Assembly (NCBI RefSeq): GCF_000208865.1
Contig: NC_018396.1
Location: forward strand, 1,512,630 to 1,576,629
Direction of reading: 5' to 3'
From: Neospora caninum Liverpool
Taxonomy: Eukaryota > Apicomplexa > Conoidasida > Eucoccidiorida > Sarcocystidae
DNA: 64,000 bases
A program made the position numbers and the translations under genes. The notes under the pieces were generated by a model. It searched no databases, was not told where the DNA came from, and was given only the letters and a program-made list of their open reading frames with translations. Below are positions 23,294-35,723 of this stretch, piece after piece (positions within the stretch are counted from its first letter, which is position 1; each line of letters starts with the position of its first letter).

Positions 23294-26200
23294 TGTCTGT
23301 TTTCTCCCCTCTCCTCATTCCTGTTTTTCCCTTTTCTCGGCTCTGTGTCCTCGATTCCTTGGGCGTTTAAACTTTCTTCCCTCTCTGCCCACCCTCGTCT
23401 TCTCGTCCCCTCAATCCGCTGCTGGTCGCCTCTCTCTCACCTCTCCTCTCGGCTTCCCGTCTCTCTTCTCGTCCTCCGGTTTTGCTGTTGCATTCTGTGC
23501 TATGTTTACTGCCTCTTCTTCTCATGGATGTGTTGCCATCGGGTTCGTCGGCTTCACACGCACTATTACATACACAGGCATATATATATGTATATATATA
23601 TATATATTTGTATAAACACATATATACATATATGTACACTGCGCATCTTCGCGTATAAATCACCATGTGTGTGTCTGTGAACCCCTCCTCCGAAGAGATA
23701 CAACTAGGCGAGTGCCGTCCGTATCTGTGGAGTCACCCGTGGTTTCCCTGTTTCCCTTCACAGAAAAAGACGGAGACGAACAAACACGGCGACGATCGGG
23801 TGAAGGAGGCGTTATTGCTGTGGAGGTCTTCGCGGTGTTTCAGCTCCTGTTGTTTTCGAAAGTTTTTTCAGCCGGGAGAAGACGAGTGGCGACTTGTTTT
23901 TGCGTGCGGCCGCCCTGGGTTTTTTGCAGTTGCCCCCGGGGCAAGAAAACACTCGAGAGCGGTACGGGAGACCAGCGGTGTTTTCCTTTTTTCGCCCCTC
24001 CGTGGGCCCGAAAGGCCCTAAAGAGAAATTTATCCGGTATCGTTGCGAGTAGATATTCGATGCAACAGGACTCCCCCTGCGTCGTTTGCACGTTTGCAAG
24101 TGACAGTGTGTGTACACCGCTGAAAAAGGGGGCCGACGGCCGTTGTTGTGGGGTGAAAGGACCGGAGGTGAAGCGTAAGAAATAGTGAAAGGGCGACAAA
24201 CAATATTCGTACCACGACACTCAAAAATGAGGCAATTTCCCTCGATTTTCCGTCAGAAATAGAGGAACGAGCCGCCTGATGCTTGACTTGGCGGTCTCTC
24301 TAGGGTGTCTCGTCTCCCCGTGTTTCGACTGCGCATGGAAATCTACACATGAAACGAAGGTGAAAGGAAAACTTTAGCGAAGTGGATTTTCCCGTGGTGT
24401 CTCGCGCGCTGCAGGCGCGCGCGTTTCCTTGTGTCTGATGTCTTCTCACTTTTGGCCGCTACACCGGGCGCGAGTTTTCGCCTTGATACAGTCCCATCCG
24501 GGGGCGCGGCGGTAGGCCGCTTGGCCAGCTAAACCGGTTTATCACAAACGGTGGCTGAAACGAAAAGAACTTCTCTCCTCCCATGCGTCCTGCTGTCTGA
24601 ATGACGTGTCTTGGCTAGTGAGGTGTACGGCCGGGAAAGCGCGACGGGCAGATCTTGTGGTTGCTTCCCTGAGAGCCGTCTTCCGGCAATAGAACTTGTC
24701 TCAGCCCTGCCAGGCAGATAGATTTGGCGTTCCTCCTGGGACGGGAAAAATGCAGCAGTTCTTTTTCCGCGGAAACACCCACAGGTGCGGTTGGTAAAAG
24801 TTAAGGAGCTGGGGACCTCTTCGCGACGAAGGATGCGGCGTGACGTAGGTTGTGTACACCCATCATTCGTACTGGACAGATACGTGGTCTCAGAAGCATG
24901 TCGGTGTTTGGGGAATTCCGGATGGTAGACTAATCACTCCTTTGTGTACAGCTTTTCGAGAAACGCCGCGATACAGAGTCGCTGGCTCCTCAGAGTTGCG
25001 AACTCGCACAGTGAAGACGTTCTGAGCCCATATTCTGGTGTCGCGGACGGGAACCAGGGCGTCCGAGTCAACTCGAGTGGCAAGACGGAGAGAAAGGATT
25101 CTGCAGGACGTCAGCTCCACCTAGACAGCATGCAGGCGGAGGAAGCAATACGATACCTCCGCAACACTATGTACTAGAATGGCTTAGTTTATTCGATTTG
25201 AGGTATACAGTTCTGGATGGCGGATCCTTACAGCTGTCATGCGAAGTTCCAGAGATGAAGTCAGCATCGATCGATCGATCCAGGCACACAGTTCCCCTTG
25301 ACCATGTTACACGCCGCGAACGTCTACGCGAAAAATCTTCTAGTAAGGTAAGTACGTGAGCGATAGTGGCCACTTCGGCATCTCTTTGAAGCCGGCCTGG
25401 CACGCACCAGTTCTGCAAAGACCAAGATCTTCGCTGTCTCAGGCTTTCTCGCACGGCTGTTTGTTCGAAATGCCGAAGGGCAGCACCCTACTCGAACAAG
25501 AGAGCGCCTGCACCGTTGATCAAGAATGACGCAGATCGACGATCGCTGGACTTGACAGAAACGGGTCGTTGACACATGGTGCTCCGTGAAAAGGGGTTTC
25601 ACTTCGAAGTTGCCTGTCGTGGTGGACGGACTTGACGCTCAGCGATGAAGCAAGGTCTCTTCTGCTTATAACGCTTGACTTGTAGAGATATGTGCGATAC
25701 TGTGGATGCACCTCGATTTCGACATTCTTACTGAAGCACACGATCACCCCGCATCAAGTGCTAACAAGACGTGTTCCCAGGAAGCCCAACGAAGAGGTGA
25801 AGCGTCCAGAGAACGACAAGAATTCCCCTAAACTGAAACGTGACAATGTTTTAGAGTTGAAACTGAGACAAAAGGCCATCTCTTCGCCTACAGCCACCTC
25901 TAAGTTGTGGGACTTCGGAGAAGACGCCAACCCACCACAGCCAACAGCTTTTCACAGGAATGCCGTACACTCCTTGGGAAGCGATCCTTCGATGCCCAAG
26001 TCACGGAAACCCACAACATGGGCCCTCTTTCTTCAGATTTCTCAATAGGGTCCGACGATCACCACTACTCTTTTATATTGCATTGTACTTTGCTAACTCT
26101 TCCGTTCTCCCTCGTGTTGGCGAAGGAGCCGTGACTCCACTCCTAAGCACACACCGCGAATACAAAGGAGGCAGAGACAAAAAGCAAATATAGCATCTTT

Positions 26201-28070
26201 ATCATGTCTGCGTACCTGAAGGCCTGCCGTGTACATCCAGCTGAGTTCAAACCTCCAGTGCCCCGGTGTTCTTTCACTTCATTCCTCTGTTCAATAGCGG
26301 CCGTAGACTAGTCCCTCCGGGCAGGACGACACTTCCCGGAGCAGTCTTTCCCCTGTTTATTAGCGCATTCCCAGTCCACTCTCGAATGCGACAGAATCGA
26401 AGAATTTTCTCGGAGTTTATCCACCGTTTCAATTTTGTGACAAATTCAGTGGGGCGAGTCACGTGCTGCCAGCGAAACGGGCGACGTCAGCACACGGTGT
26501 CTGATTTCGCAAGTGCGTTACCCGTTCTTTTCCAGTCTCTTGTTTTTGCTTATGTCGTCTCTAAAACGATCTGGATTTACCACGTTCGTTACCCTATACA
26601 CGTGGAAGACTCCACCCTCGGCGTCATCAGATTCCCTCGGTCACCGCTGCACTCGACTATATCGATGGACGAAAAAGTGTTTGGTACCGGCAAAGCGCTT
26701 TTTTGCAACGAGGAAGAACAAAGTCCTCATGCGAGGGAGAAAAGAAGAGAAAGAAAAATCAACGGGACTAACAGTGCGACATCCGAGTCGAGACAACCGT
26801 CCAGTCGATTCGGCTTATACACGCGAACCGCTGAGAGTTAGTGCTAACAACTGTCGCTCGCTGTGGCAAGGAAAATCTGAAGCGAAGTGTGTGGCGCCCG
26901 GGGGGGTCGATCTGTGTTTCGCTTTTCGAGCCCTCTATAGTCTTCGTTCGTGTTGGATTCCCTTCCCTCTCCTCTCTTTTATCTTCCTTCTTTCGCCTCT
27001 CGCCTTTCCTGGGTCCCCCTTCCCTGGGGAGTCTCTCCTAACGCCAACTCACCTTTTCTCCCCCTCTTCGCGTCCCTTCGCCGGCCGCTCGCCTGCACTG
27101 CTGTGCAGGCTCCGTTGTCTTTCCGTCTTCCTCCATGGCGTAGGCGTTCCCTTTCTTCCCTCTTCTTCACTGCTCATCCTTCTTTTCTTCGCTCAAGAAG
27201 CACCTGGAAACTCCGCCGCCGTCTCTTCTGTGCAAGGTGCCCGACTGTCGCTCACCGACTGGATGCTCACGCTCCATTCACCGCTCCGATTCCCATCTCC
27301 GACTCAAACAAACCTGAAGGAGTGCCTCGACTCTTTTGCCGGTTCATCTTTTCTCTGTCTTCTCTCCCTCTCGTTTGTGTCTGTAAACCTAAGCGACCTC
27401 TGACGCACCGACCGTTCTTAACTTTGTCCAGACCAGATCGCCCGTAGCTTTCCTTCCGTCCCTGTCCCGTCCACCTCGGTCTCCCTTCGCCATCCTCTAT
27501 TTCTCCCGGCCTCTCTGCCATCAGAAAAGCTCAGTTCGTCATACACGCCTGACACAGCTCCACCGTCTCCTTTACCTCTGCGTGTTGTGATATCTATGTA
27601 TGAGCATCCATATCTATATAATATATATACATTTTCCCGAATCTCTTTCTATGTGTTTGCATATGTTTCCGTTCATCCGCGGGGAGAGCTAGTAGCTGGT
27701 TTCACTGTCTCTCGGTGGCAATATCTACGTTGCTTGTTTCGCGACGTAAAACCCAATGCATGCGTCGATTGTCGCCATCGAAGTTTGGTTCTTTTGTCTC
27801 TCTTTCCAAACCTCGTTCGTCGTTTTTCTTTCTCTATTTCTGTCCTGTCTCGTCTCTGGAACTCGCGCTCTTCTTCGCCTGGAGCTTTCTCGATCGCCGT
27901 CGTGGCGACTCCTCGACCCTCAGTCCAGTCCCCCCGGTCCTCTTCTTCTACGGGGTCTCTTTCTTCTTCTCCGTGCCCCCTTTTATCTTCCCGCGGTGTA
28001 CCTGCCTGTCTGCGGACTCCTTTCCTCTATTTCTTCTCTGCGGAGTTGTGACCTTCTTCGCTAGGCTCCC
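23294..28070. other. Intergenic region between divergent genes; pyrimidine-rich at both ends
   Basis: About 4.8 kb separates the divergent ATGs at 23293 (minus) and 28071 (plus). Plus-strand sequence is strongly pyrimidine-rich at 23.2-23.5 kb and again from about 26.93 to 28.06 kb. The second stretch directly precedes the KH-protein start and is a likely 5' leader, perhaps containing an intron. The middle (24.2-26.9 kb) has balanced composition with only short frames. Longer frames at 26.27-27.40 kb run into the C/T tract, lack splice support and have no recognisable domain. Confidence 0.55.
23580..23608. repeat. (TA)n microsatellite upstream of the minus-strand gene at 19389-23293
   Basis: TA repeat with one TATG interruption, followed by ATATAC-rich sequence to about 23,635. 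It lies about 290 bases upstream of the ATG at 23293. Confidence 0.9.
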
Positions 28071-31000
28071 ATGTACGCCCCCTCGGGTCTAGCGCCAGGC
28101 GCTGCTGAGGGGAGGGCGCCGTCGGCGCCTGTCTCCTCGGGACTTCTGGGGCCCTCTCAGCAGCTCCAGCAGCTCCAGCAGTTGTTTTCTTCTCAGCAAC
28201 CTGCCAACTTCCCCTCCTTTTTCCCTTCTGTCCCAGGAGCCGCAGCCTCCGCGACGCCCGCCCCTGGCCTGTCCCTCTCCCCGCCGGCCCAGAGCAGCTT
28301 CTTCCCCACGGCCGGCGTGGCCCAGCCGCCGAGCGGCGAGCCGGCGCATGCAGTTTACCCGCATATGCCTTTCGGGGCTGAGCAGGCCGGGCGGGACCCC
28401 GGAGCAGGCGTCAAGACGCAGGGCGAGAGAGGCGGCTCGGGAGAAGAAGCCGTTCGCGCCGCACAGGAGCAACTCTCCAAACTCCAGCATTTGTTTGCGG
28501 CGGGCCAGGGCGTTGCGGGGCAGAACGGCACTTCGCGGTTCCGCGAGGACGAGCGGGGCGCGAGAGCCCGAGGTGACGCAGTCGGCGTCGCCGGCAGCGC
28601 CGACGGAGCTGGCCGAGGCCAAGGCGAGGACGGGACGACTGGAAGAATGGCCGTCTTCATCGACTACCCTGCAGCCGCCTTTAGCCTCGTGCCCGAAGAC
28701 GTTCGCAACTTTCTCTCGGTCTTTGGGACGGTGAAGCAGGTGAGAACCGCGGTGGAGGGAAGCAGGGACGAAAGATCCAGAAAGTCACACGGAAAACACG
28801 GGAAGCGGGAGAGAGAGAGGAACGAAAAGGTAGGATAACAAAAGAAGTGATAACGGGAGAGAAACGAAAAGGGACAAGGGTGGCGCCTTTTTGCATTCTC
28901 GCGCTCTCTCCATTGCCGCACGAGGGGCTTTGTTGTGTTGAATCGCGGGAAACTTGGGGAGACGGGGCTTTAATCTGGCCGCATTTGTTGTCTCTGTCCT
29001 CGATTTTGGCATCTCTCTACTTGTCCCGTCCGTGCCTTCGCCCCCGTCGCTTCCGTGCGCTTTATCTTCGTTTCCAGTCGAGACTTGCCTTCCTGTTTTC
29101 CCCACACTCGGCGTTTCCCTTTCCCGGACATGTGCCGTTCACGGCTTGTCCTGTTCTCTCTCTGCCAGGTGTCTCTCTCGCGGAGGCGCGCCGCTGCAGA
29201 CGTTCTGATCAGCCCCGCAGCGGCGGTGGACGCTTGTGTGAAGGAACTAAACGAGACGTTCCTCCCGGGGTTCGGGGTCCTCCGCGTCTCGCCCTTGGCG
29301 GCCCGCGGTCCGCCGATTGAGGAGCTGCTGCCGGCGTCGACTGCGGATCCGCTGGCCCCGCCTGGAGTCGGGAAGGCTGCGCCTGCCGAAGCGCCTCCGG
29401 GGCGGAGAGAGCCCGACGAGGCGCGGTTCGACCGGCGAGAGGCGAAGGCGAAGGGAGACAGCCGCAAGGGCGACGAGGACCGGAGAAGGGAGGGCAGAAA
29501 GCAAGTCTGCAGGCTTGAGCTCGTCGGCCTCTTCACCTACGAGCCGGAATTCGACGTCACCCGCGCGCTCCTCGGTGAACACAACGGCAACATCAGCTAC
29601 ATCATGGACCAGACGCAACACAAAGTTGACTTGTCAATCAAAGGTGAGCAGTTGAATGCGGGGGAGAAACGGCGGGAGAGAGAAAAAGCGTTTTGCGCGG
29701 CCGCGATCCGGGGGAGTTTGCTTTCGTCCCGTTGCGGTGCCGTCTCTACCAGAACGCCTTCAAACCCCAAGGAGACACGTCTTCGCTGTTTCGCTCAGCG
29801 GCGCAGAAACAAGTCGCCCGCGGTGCGTTCAAATTCGCTTTGGAAACGCGGCGCTGTGTCAATTGGGCTGACTCTTTTCAGGCAAGGCTGTGAACGAAGC
29901 TCCCGTCGCAGAGCGTCTCCACCTGTCTCTCTCGTCCGACGACGCAGAAGCGTACGAGAAGGTACATCGCTCATGCGGCGACGTAGGCCAGCTCTTGCCG
30001 GCCTGCTGTTCGCTTTGGCGGTCCCTCGCCTCATTGTCTCCTGAAGACGGAATGCTCTTGAGGCGGAGGGCGTCTGCCCCTTTCTGCTCTGGCACGTTCT
30101 TGCCGTTTCCGCGTTGTATGTGTTTCCGTGTGCGTGTTTGCTCTTGTTTGTGTCTCCGGTTTTATCGCCGCTGGCGTTCTTCCCCCCCCCCCCCCCCCCA
30201 GTAGGGCTCTGTCTGTTTGCTTTCCCGCGCTCTCTCTCTCTCTGCACCCTGTTTTTTCGGCTTCTGCGCTCTGTTCTCTCGTGCAGGCACTGAACATGGC
30301 CGAAGACCTTCTCCAGTCCGTCTGTGAGCAGTTTGTTGCGTTCTGTCGGTCGAAGCACCTGCCGCCGCCAGTTACCGCGACGTTCCGGCGCCACCAGTAC
30401 GAGCAGCAGCCCGATGGATCTCTGACCTACTTGGGGGTCACGGAGCGGGCGCCTGTGTGGCTCGGGTCTTCGCCTTCCCACAGTTCCTCGAATCGCGGCG
30501 GGTCTTCGCCCCCGCCGCTGGCCTCGTCGCCGACTTCCTCAATGGCCCCGCCTGCCTCCATGGCGCCTGCAGGGCTCTCGGGCCCGCCCGCCGCCTCAGC
30601 TCTTCTCCCGGGCGGGGCAGGCGCCCAGATGTCTTCTTCGGCCCCGGTCGCGGGTCTCCCTGGGCCCGGAAGCCCGAGCAACGGGGCCTCAGCGGGGCTC
30701 CCTGCGGCGTCTCTCCTTGCCGCTCCGCACCTCGCTCCCATGCCCCATCCGCTGCCCCACCCTGGCGGCTTGCCGCTGCCAGGCCCCCTCGGCCACCCGC
30801 ACCCCGTGGGTTTGCCTGCTCTCTCCTCGCCGAGCGGCGCGGGCCCCGCGCCCCACGGGGCGCTCGGTCACTTGCCGCATCCGGGGGCGACGCCTGGGGC
30901 GCCGGGGGCCTTGCTGGCGCACCCTGCGCACGTCTCGCGACCGCCCCACCTGGATCCCCTCGCGGGCCCGCACCCGCTGGGGCTTCCGCATCCACACGGC

Positions 31001-31264
31001 GTCTCGCACTTGGCCCCGCCTCCCGGCTCCTTCCTGCCGCCGGGGGCCCTGGCACCGCATCCGTTCGGTGTCGGGCCCCATCCCGCACCCGGCGGTGTGC
31101 TCGTCCCGCCTGGTCTCGGGGACTTCGCCGCTGCCATGGAGGCCGCTCTCGCGGCCTCTGGGGCTGGTGGCAGGGCGCCGGGCAACCGGCGCGAAGGGCG
31201 CCGCAGCAGGAGCCGAGAGCGAGGCAGTCGCGAGCGGGGCGGGAGAGAGCGAGACAAGAGGTGA
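28071..31264 (+). CDS. KH-domain RNA-binding protein (KHDC4/BLOM7-like) with His/Pro-rich tail
   Basis: Four exons, frame-consistent: 28071-28739, 29169-29643, 29882-29961, 30287-31264; 733 residues. The N-terminus is Gln/Pro/Ala-rich (QQLQQLQQLF). Residues ~196-285 (AVFIDYPAAAF, VRNFLSVFGTVKQV, ADVLISPAAAVDAC) suggest a divergent RRM-like fold. Residues ~336-430 match the large single KH domain of the KHDC4/SF1 group: LELVGLFTYEPEFDV, ALLGEHNGNISYIMDQT, KVDLSIKGK, LHLSLSSDDAEAYEKA, LNMAEDLLQSVCEQF. The family's GXXG loop reads GEHNG here, so the second Gly appears shifted by one. The C-terminal 280 residues are His/Pro/Gly/Leu-rich and end in an Arg/Ser/Glu tail (RREGRRSRSRERG), typical of nuclear splicing-associated proteins. 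A role in pre-mRNA processing is inferred from family. The KH domain is built from three exons joined at phases that preserve it, which supports the model. Confidence 0.88.
30182..30199 (+). repeat. 18-base poly-C tract followed by a cryptic AG in intron 3 of the KH gene
   Basis: Eighteen consecutive C residues end in CAG at 30199-30201. Splicing here would place TAG directly in frame, because exon 3 ends at a codon boundary, so it cannot encode the normal product. The true acceptor is the GTGCAG at 30281-30286. Confidence 0.9.
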
Positions 31265-34200
31265 GATACGGCGTGGGGCGCGGTGCCCGTCGAGGCGCGA
31301 AAGCAGACACAACTGGAGAGAGACGGAGAAAAAGAGGGAGGCAGAGCACAGAAGCCAGTGCATGCTGCGGGGTTGCACTGGGGGAGGCGGGAGGGAGAAG
31401 GCGACAGAGAAAACGAAGACTTGAGGAAAGCAAAAGGCAGAGGGAAGCGCGAGAAGGGGAGGGCGATGGGGCCGGAGAAGAGGGATGAGTCAGCGAACAG
31501 GAAGGAGCGTGGAGGAACGAGCACCAGGCGCGGAACTCGAGAGGAGAGTGGTAGGCAAGACGAGGCTGAGAGGAAGGAGCGAGCGGAGCGAAGAAAACGC
31601 CTTGGAAAGAGGGGGAGAACACGGCCGCGAAGAGAACAAAGCAGATCACGGGGTCGCTGAACTTGGCTGTCTGAGCACGGTGGAAGCGTACCCGTTCAAG
31701 GCTGACCCTCGTGTTCACTACGTGGACAGTTTCTCTTTCATAGGGCCTTTCTCGCTTCGTGTGGCTGTTCTTCACAGAGATGGTCAATATCGTGGCGGCT
31801 CGCCTGCTGCGTCGAGGAGAGGTCGAGGCGCAAGTGGACGAGGCCCCAGCAGCGGCCGCGGAGGGCGAGGCGGGAGCGCTGGGAGAGGTGACAGTGCAAG
31901 AGGGAGAGGCAGCGTCGGGCGAGGGGAGGGCCGTTGAGAGGAGAAAGGGGGAAGGTCTCTGCGGCTCTGCAGGCAAGTCCACAGGCCAGCTTCCTGCGAG
32001 AACAGGTCACAGATTGTGTCAAGCTCTCGCGCGTCGCGAATGGATTCAAAGAGAACCCGGTACATGAACAGGCACGTCGGACCTCCTCCGCTCGCGTACA
32101 GTCATGTAGCCGGCCGAAGTCATGGCGGAGTAACGCAGGGTGACTCGGTCCAGGGATAGCACGAATCGAGGCGGCGTCGTGCGGAGATTGAGAACGGCTC
32201 AGGCACCCTACAGAAAAAGGAAAGACCGTCGCGCGAGACGTCGCGGGCCCTGATGCAGGCAGCGACAAGAATGGATGGTAGAGGAGTGGTCGTAATGAAG
32301 AACAGACGAAGAGAAAAGGTCCCAATCAGGCGATCGAAGCCGGTGGGCGCCACGAAACGCGAGGTGTCTAGCGAGAAGCCAAGAAGAACTGAAGACAGAA
32401 AGACAGAACGAAGAGGGACAGACGAGGCCAGGGGCGCGTTTCTGGAGAGAGGTGATGAGCAGAGACGGAGAAGAGTGAAGAGGCGACGCAAAATGAGGAG
32501 GAGGGACAGGTAGATTCTTGCGTCATGGACAAAGAAGTGTGAACGTGTGTAACGGGAGCGCGAGGGATAGGGAGGTACCTGGATCTGTTTGAGGGAACTA
32601 GAAAGCCTGGAAGCGTTGTTTCAAAAACTCTTCTATCTGTACCTTGACTGATTGGTCCATCAGTCCACGCTTTTTTTCTCGGTTAAGAACCTCACAAAAG
32701 TCGCTCTGTGGAGGGAGATGCAGGCTGTTGGAGCGAAGCGTCCAGGGATCGCCGAAACGCGACAACGCCACACTTTCCATAAAGCAAGTTGCCGTAGGAC
32801 GACCTAGTTCGACTAGTCTGAAGACGCACATGTTTCTGTACCATCCCGGGTATTTCCATGTATATATATGTTTATGTGTATATATGGATAGAGCTCTTGT
32901 CGCTGCAGGTGACAGGGCTCGTCTGAAAACGCACACTTCTTCTCATCGGAAGCGAGATGTTCGGCAGCCAACTTCTGCTTCTTGTAGACTTTGGAAAGGC
33001 TCTCCAACAAAGGTTTTTTAGTAGACGCTCAGCAAGCTCTGTCTGCTCTCCCTCCGCAGTATTCCTAAGGCACCCCAAGCTTTTCGTGCTGTTAGACTTG
33101 GAAAGCACGGCTTGCCGTTTTTGCTGGCCTGCTCTAAACGTGAACTCACGGTGCAGCTTCGATGCTCGAAGGCGGCTTGGACCCTATAGGGGGGAGAATT
33201 CTGCGCGATGATTCGCCATAAAAAGGAAATCCGTCATGCGCTTATAGTATAGATGGTTAGATATCAGAATGGCTGTGTCCTGTCTCCAAGAGGAAGAAAA
33301 ATCAGCTTTTTTTTTCGCTTCAGTGCAGTAGGATACGCATGGAGCGTCACGAGTTCCGCTGCGGCGCAAGGGTAAATCGTAGTCCATCTGGTCCATCTGC
33401 TCTTATCTTTGCTGTAGAGAATTCGGACCTTTTACTTCTGTGTCGTGGACGCAGCTATGTCTTTTTTCCCTTGTTTTTCGTTTATCCACCACCGGCGGTT
33501 TCTACTACAGGTGCAGAAGGCAGTTCTTCCCCAAAATTAGTATCTGCTGTGTCTGGATCGGATGCTCGAAAAATGGCGTCATCTGTAGGATTAGTTTGAC
33601 TCTTCTCCAAATGGAAAAGGCCACACGTCCGACTCAATTATTTCAGACGATCACGGGTTTTGTAAGAGACCAAAGGAAGAACTCTTGCTATACTTTTGCG
33701 GACTAAGCCGTCCCACGATACGAAAGGGGGGCTCCTCGAACCGCCAGAGTGTGCCTTGACCCCTGCAGACTGCTACATTTGTTGCAGGCTGGCAACCACT
33801 TCCTCCGTATCTACGGAATTGCTCAACATGGAGGGAACCACGATCTACAAGAGGTTCAGTGTTGATGGTTCGGGCGAATTAGCTCCACGTAAACCAGTTG
33901 CACAGTTCTTCGAGATGTTTCATGGCTCACTGTGCAGAATCGCCTCGCGTTGTAGCGTTACATGCATTTCCTTCCCAAGCTATACAACTCTGAATTCTCT
34001 GATTGCGCACGCCCTGTATACTTTTGTGTTTCGGTACGTAAACGCACACAGAGTGGCAAAGTGTTTGTGCTTCTGTATTACTCCTACAGCACACCGACGT
34101 CCTATTTCGGGTATTGGCAGATGCATTCTCGTGACGGATGCCTCTACGACAACGGGTACGCTCTGACGGCCCTGCTGTTTCTGTAACTTGTGCTCGCCAC

Positions 34201-35723
34201 TGAGGGCATCCCTTGCTTGAATCTCTGCAGCATTTCTCATCCACTGCGACGTGAGATGCCCTGCAGTCGCGGTTGACGGTGATACTTCGGTGACATGGAT
34301 GTTGGTTGATTGACCGCTCATTACAAGCTAGAACCCTAACAAACCAGCACATCTTCCTCCAGCGCCGGCGCCTTAGAATTGGGCACCTTTCAGAAGCCCT
34401 TTGTGTGCCGTTGCCAAATTCGTTGTTCATAAGTTACATGGAACCAGTGAATTCGACTGGACTATGTCAACCTCAAAAGTATCCGCCCCCACGTCCCCCC
34501 TTTCCCCGGCTAACTAACAACACCACGTCCCACGAGCAAGGTCGCGCTTACGCACCTGGTTGGTTGGAACGTGAGAGTCTCTCGACGACAGTCCGCCACA
34601 GCTTGACATGCAGCTACACTACCGGTGGAGAAAAAATTGACCAGTTTTGTCCCAGTCTCCACGCTGATCGGAAGCTCCGACGACAAAAATTTCTCGCCGT
34701 ACAGCAACTCAGATGTGCCCGTCAAACAGAACAGGGAGGTTATAACGCTGCCCTCAGAGACGCCTCGCTGAGAAAGAAGCGCCGCTGGTCGGTCAAATGT
34801 TCCCGCAAGTCAGTGGCCAGTGGCCTGCCACGAGTGAACAGCCAGTACCTTTATCGTATGTTTGCTCCGGTGTTTGGATTTCTGGGTTCAGGAGTGTTAA
34901 ATGACATCGTCACAGAGCATCGAAGCACTCTCACACAATCCAAGCGCCATGCGGCTTCACTGAATGACCACCCTGGTTGTGGAAATGGCATCCATCCCCC
35001 AAAAGCCAGATGAAAAGATTCTGCTCTGATCTAACAAAAAACAGATAATTCTCATATCACAACGCAAGTAAGGAACACTAGCTTCTCCCGTATCCGCCAA
35101 CTTAAGGCACGACCCGAATAGTCTTCCTTTATTACCCTTCTACCTGCCACTCCAAATAAAAAAGCGAAGACGCTCGTTGACAGAGTCAGGCTTCCTCGCC
35201 TGCTACAGGAACGGAGCCGGTCGGCTTTTCCAACGAAGGGTCGCCTGTCATCCTGAAAGAAGCGTGACAGCGAAAAAATAGCGACGAAATGTCATAAAAC
35301 ATGCAAGTGCTCACCGTCCTCGGATCACCCGTTTGTCCCATTGTATGTGTCTACCATACGTGAGAGACACATCGTTGGTCGTTGATGGTCCGATGGTCCA
35401 GCGCTCGCCGAACTACAGCAATTGAGTACAGCTCAAGCCGTGTTTGCTCCTTCAGGCGCTCGGTTCGATAACAGCTACGTCCCGTATGCCAGTGAGAAGA
35501 AGAGACGGCGCAAGAACGCGAAACTTGCCGACCATACACTACGCGTACTTGCAGGCGAGGTTGCTCCAACTTACAGCCGAACCGGCCTCTTGCACCTCGA
35601 CCTCCTCGTCGCTAGCTCTTCCATCTTTCTTGTTCTCATTAGTCTGCTCCTTCTCACCCTGAAATTTTCTGTGCGGATCCAGCATGATGTCTTCTGGGAT
35701 GGTGGCATCCAAAGGCAAACGCT
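31265..35723. other. Convergent intergenic region (3' UTRs), no supported gene
   Basis: About 4.5 kb lies between the stops of the KH gene (31264, plus) and the CCCH gene (35724, minus). The first ~1.2 kb is purine-rich on the plus strand (GAGAGG/GAAGAG runs), which creates long meaningless frames on both strands. From about 32.6 kb composition becomes balanced. The longest plus frame there (34306-35013, 235 codons, non-ATG start) has no recognisable domain and no flanking splice signals that I trust. Confidence 0.5.

Noticed and set aside
25264..25281. ATCGATCGATCGATC short tandem repeat
   Set aside because: Only about four units; too short to treat as a notable repeat.
26266..27403. Overlapping plus frames of 191 and 296 codons
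   Set aside because: They run into the long C/T-rich leader, which suppresses stops in several frames; no domain or splice support.
30438..31982. 514-codon minus-strand frame
   Set aside because: It overlaps the KH gene's last exon in antisense; its Pro/Ser/Arg composition is a shadow of the His/Pro-rich tail and of the purine-rich 3' flank.
34306..35013. 235-codon plus-strand frame in the 31-36 kb spacer
   Set aside because: It has a non-ATG start, no recognisable domain and no supporting splice sites, and composition matches the surrounding noncoding DNA.
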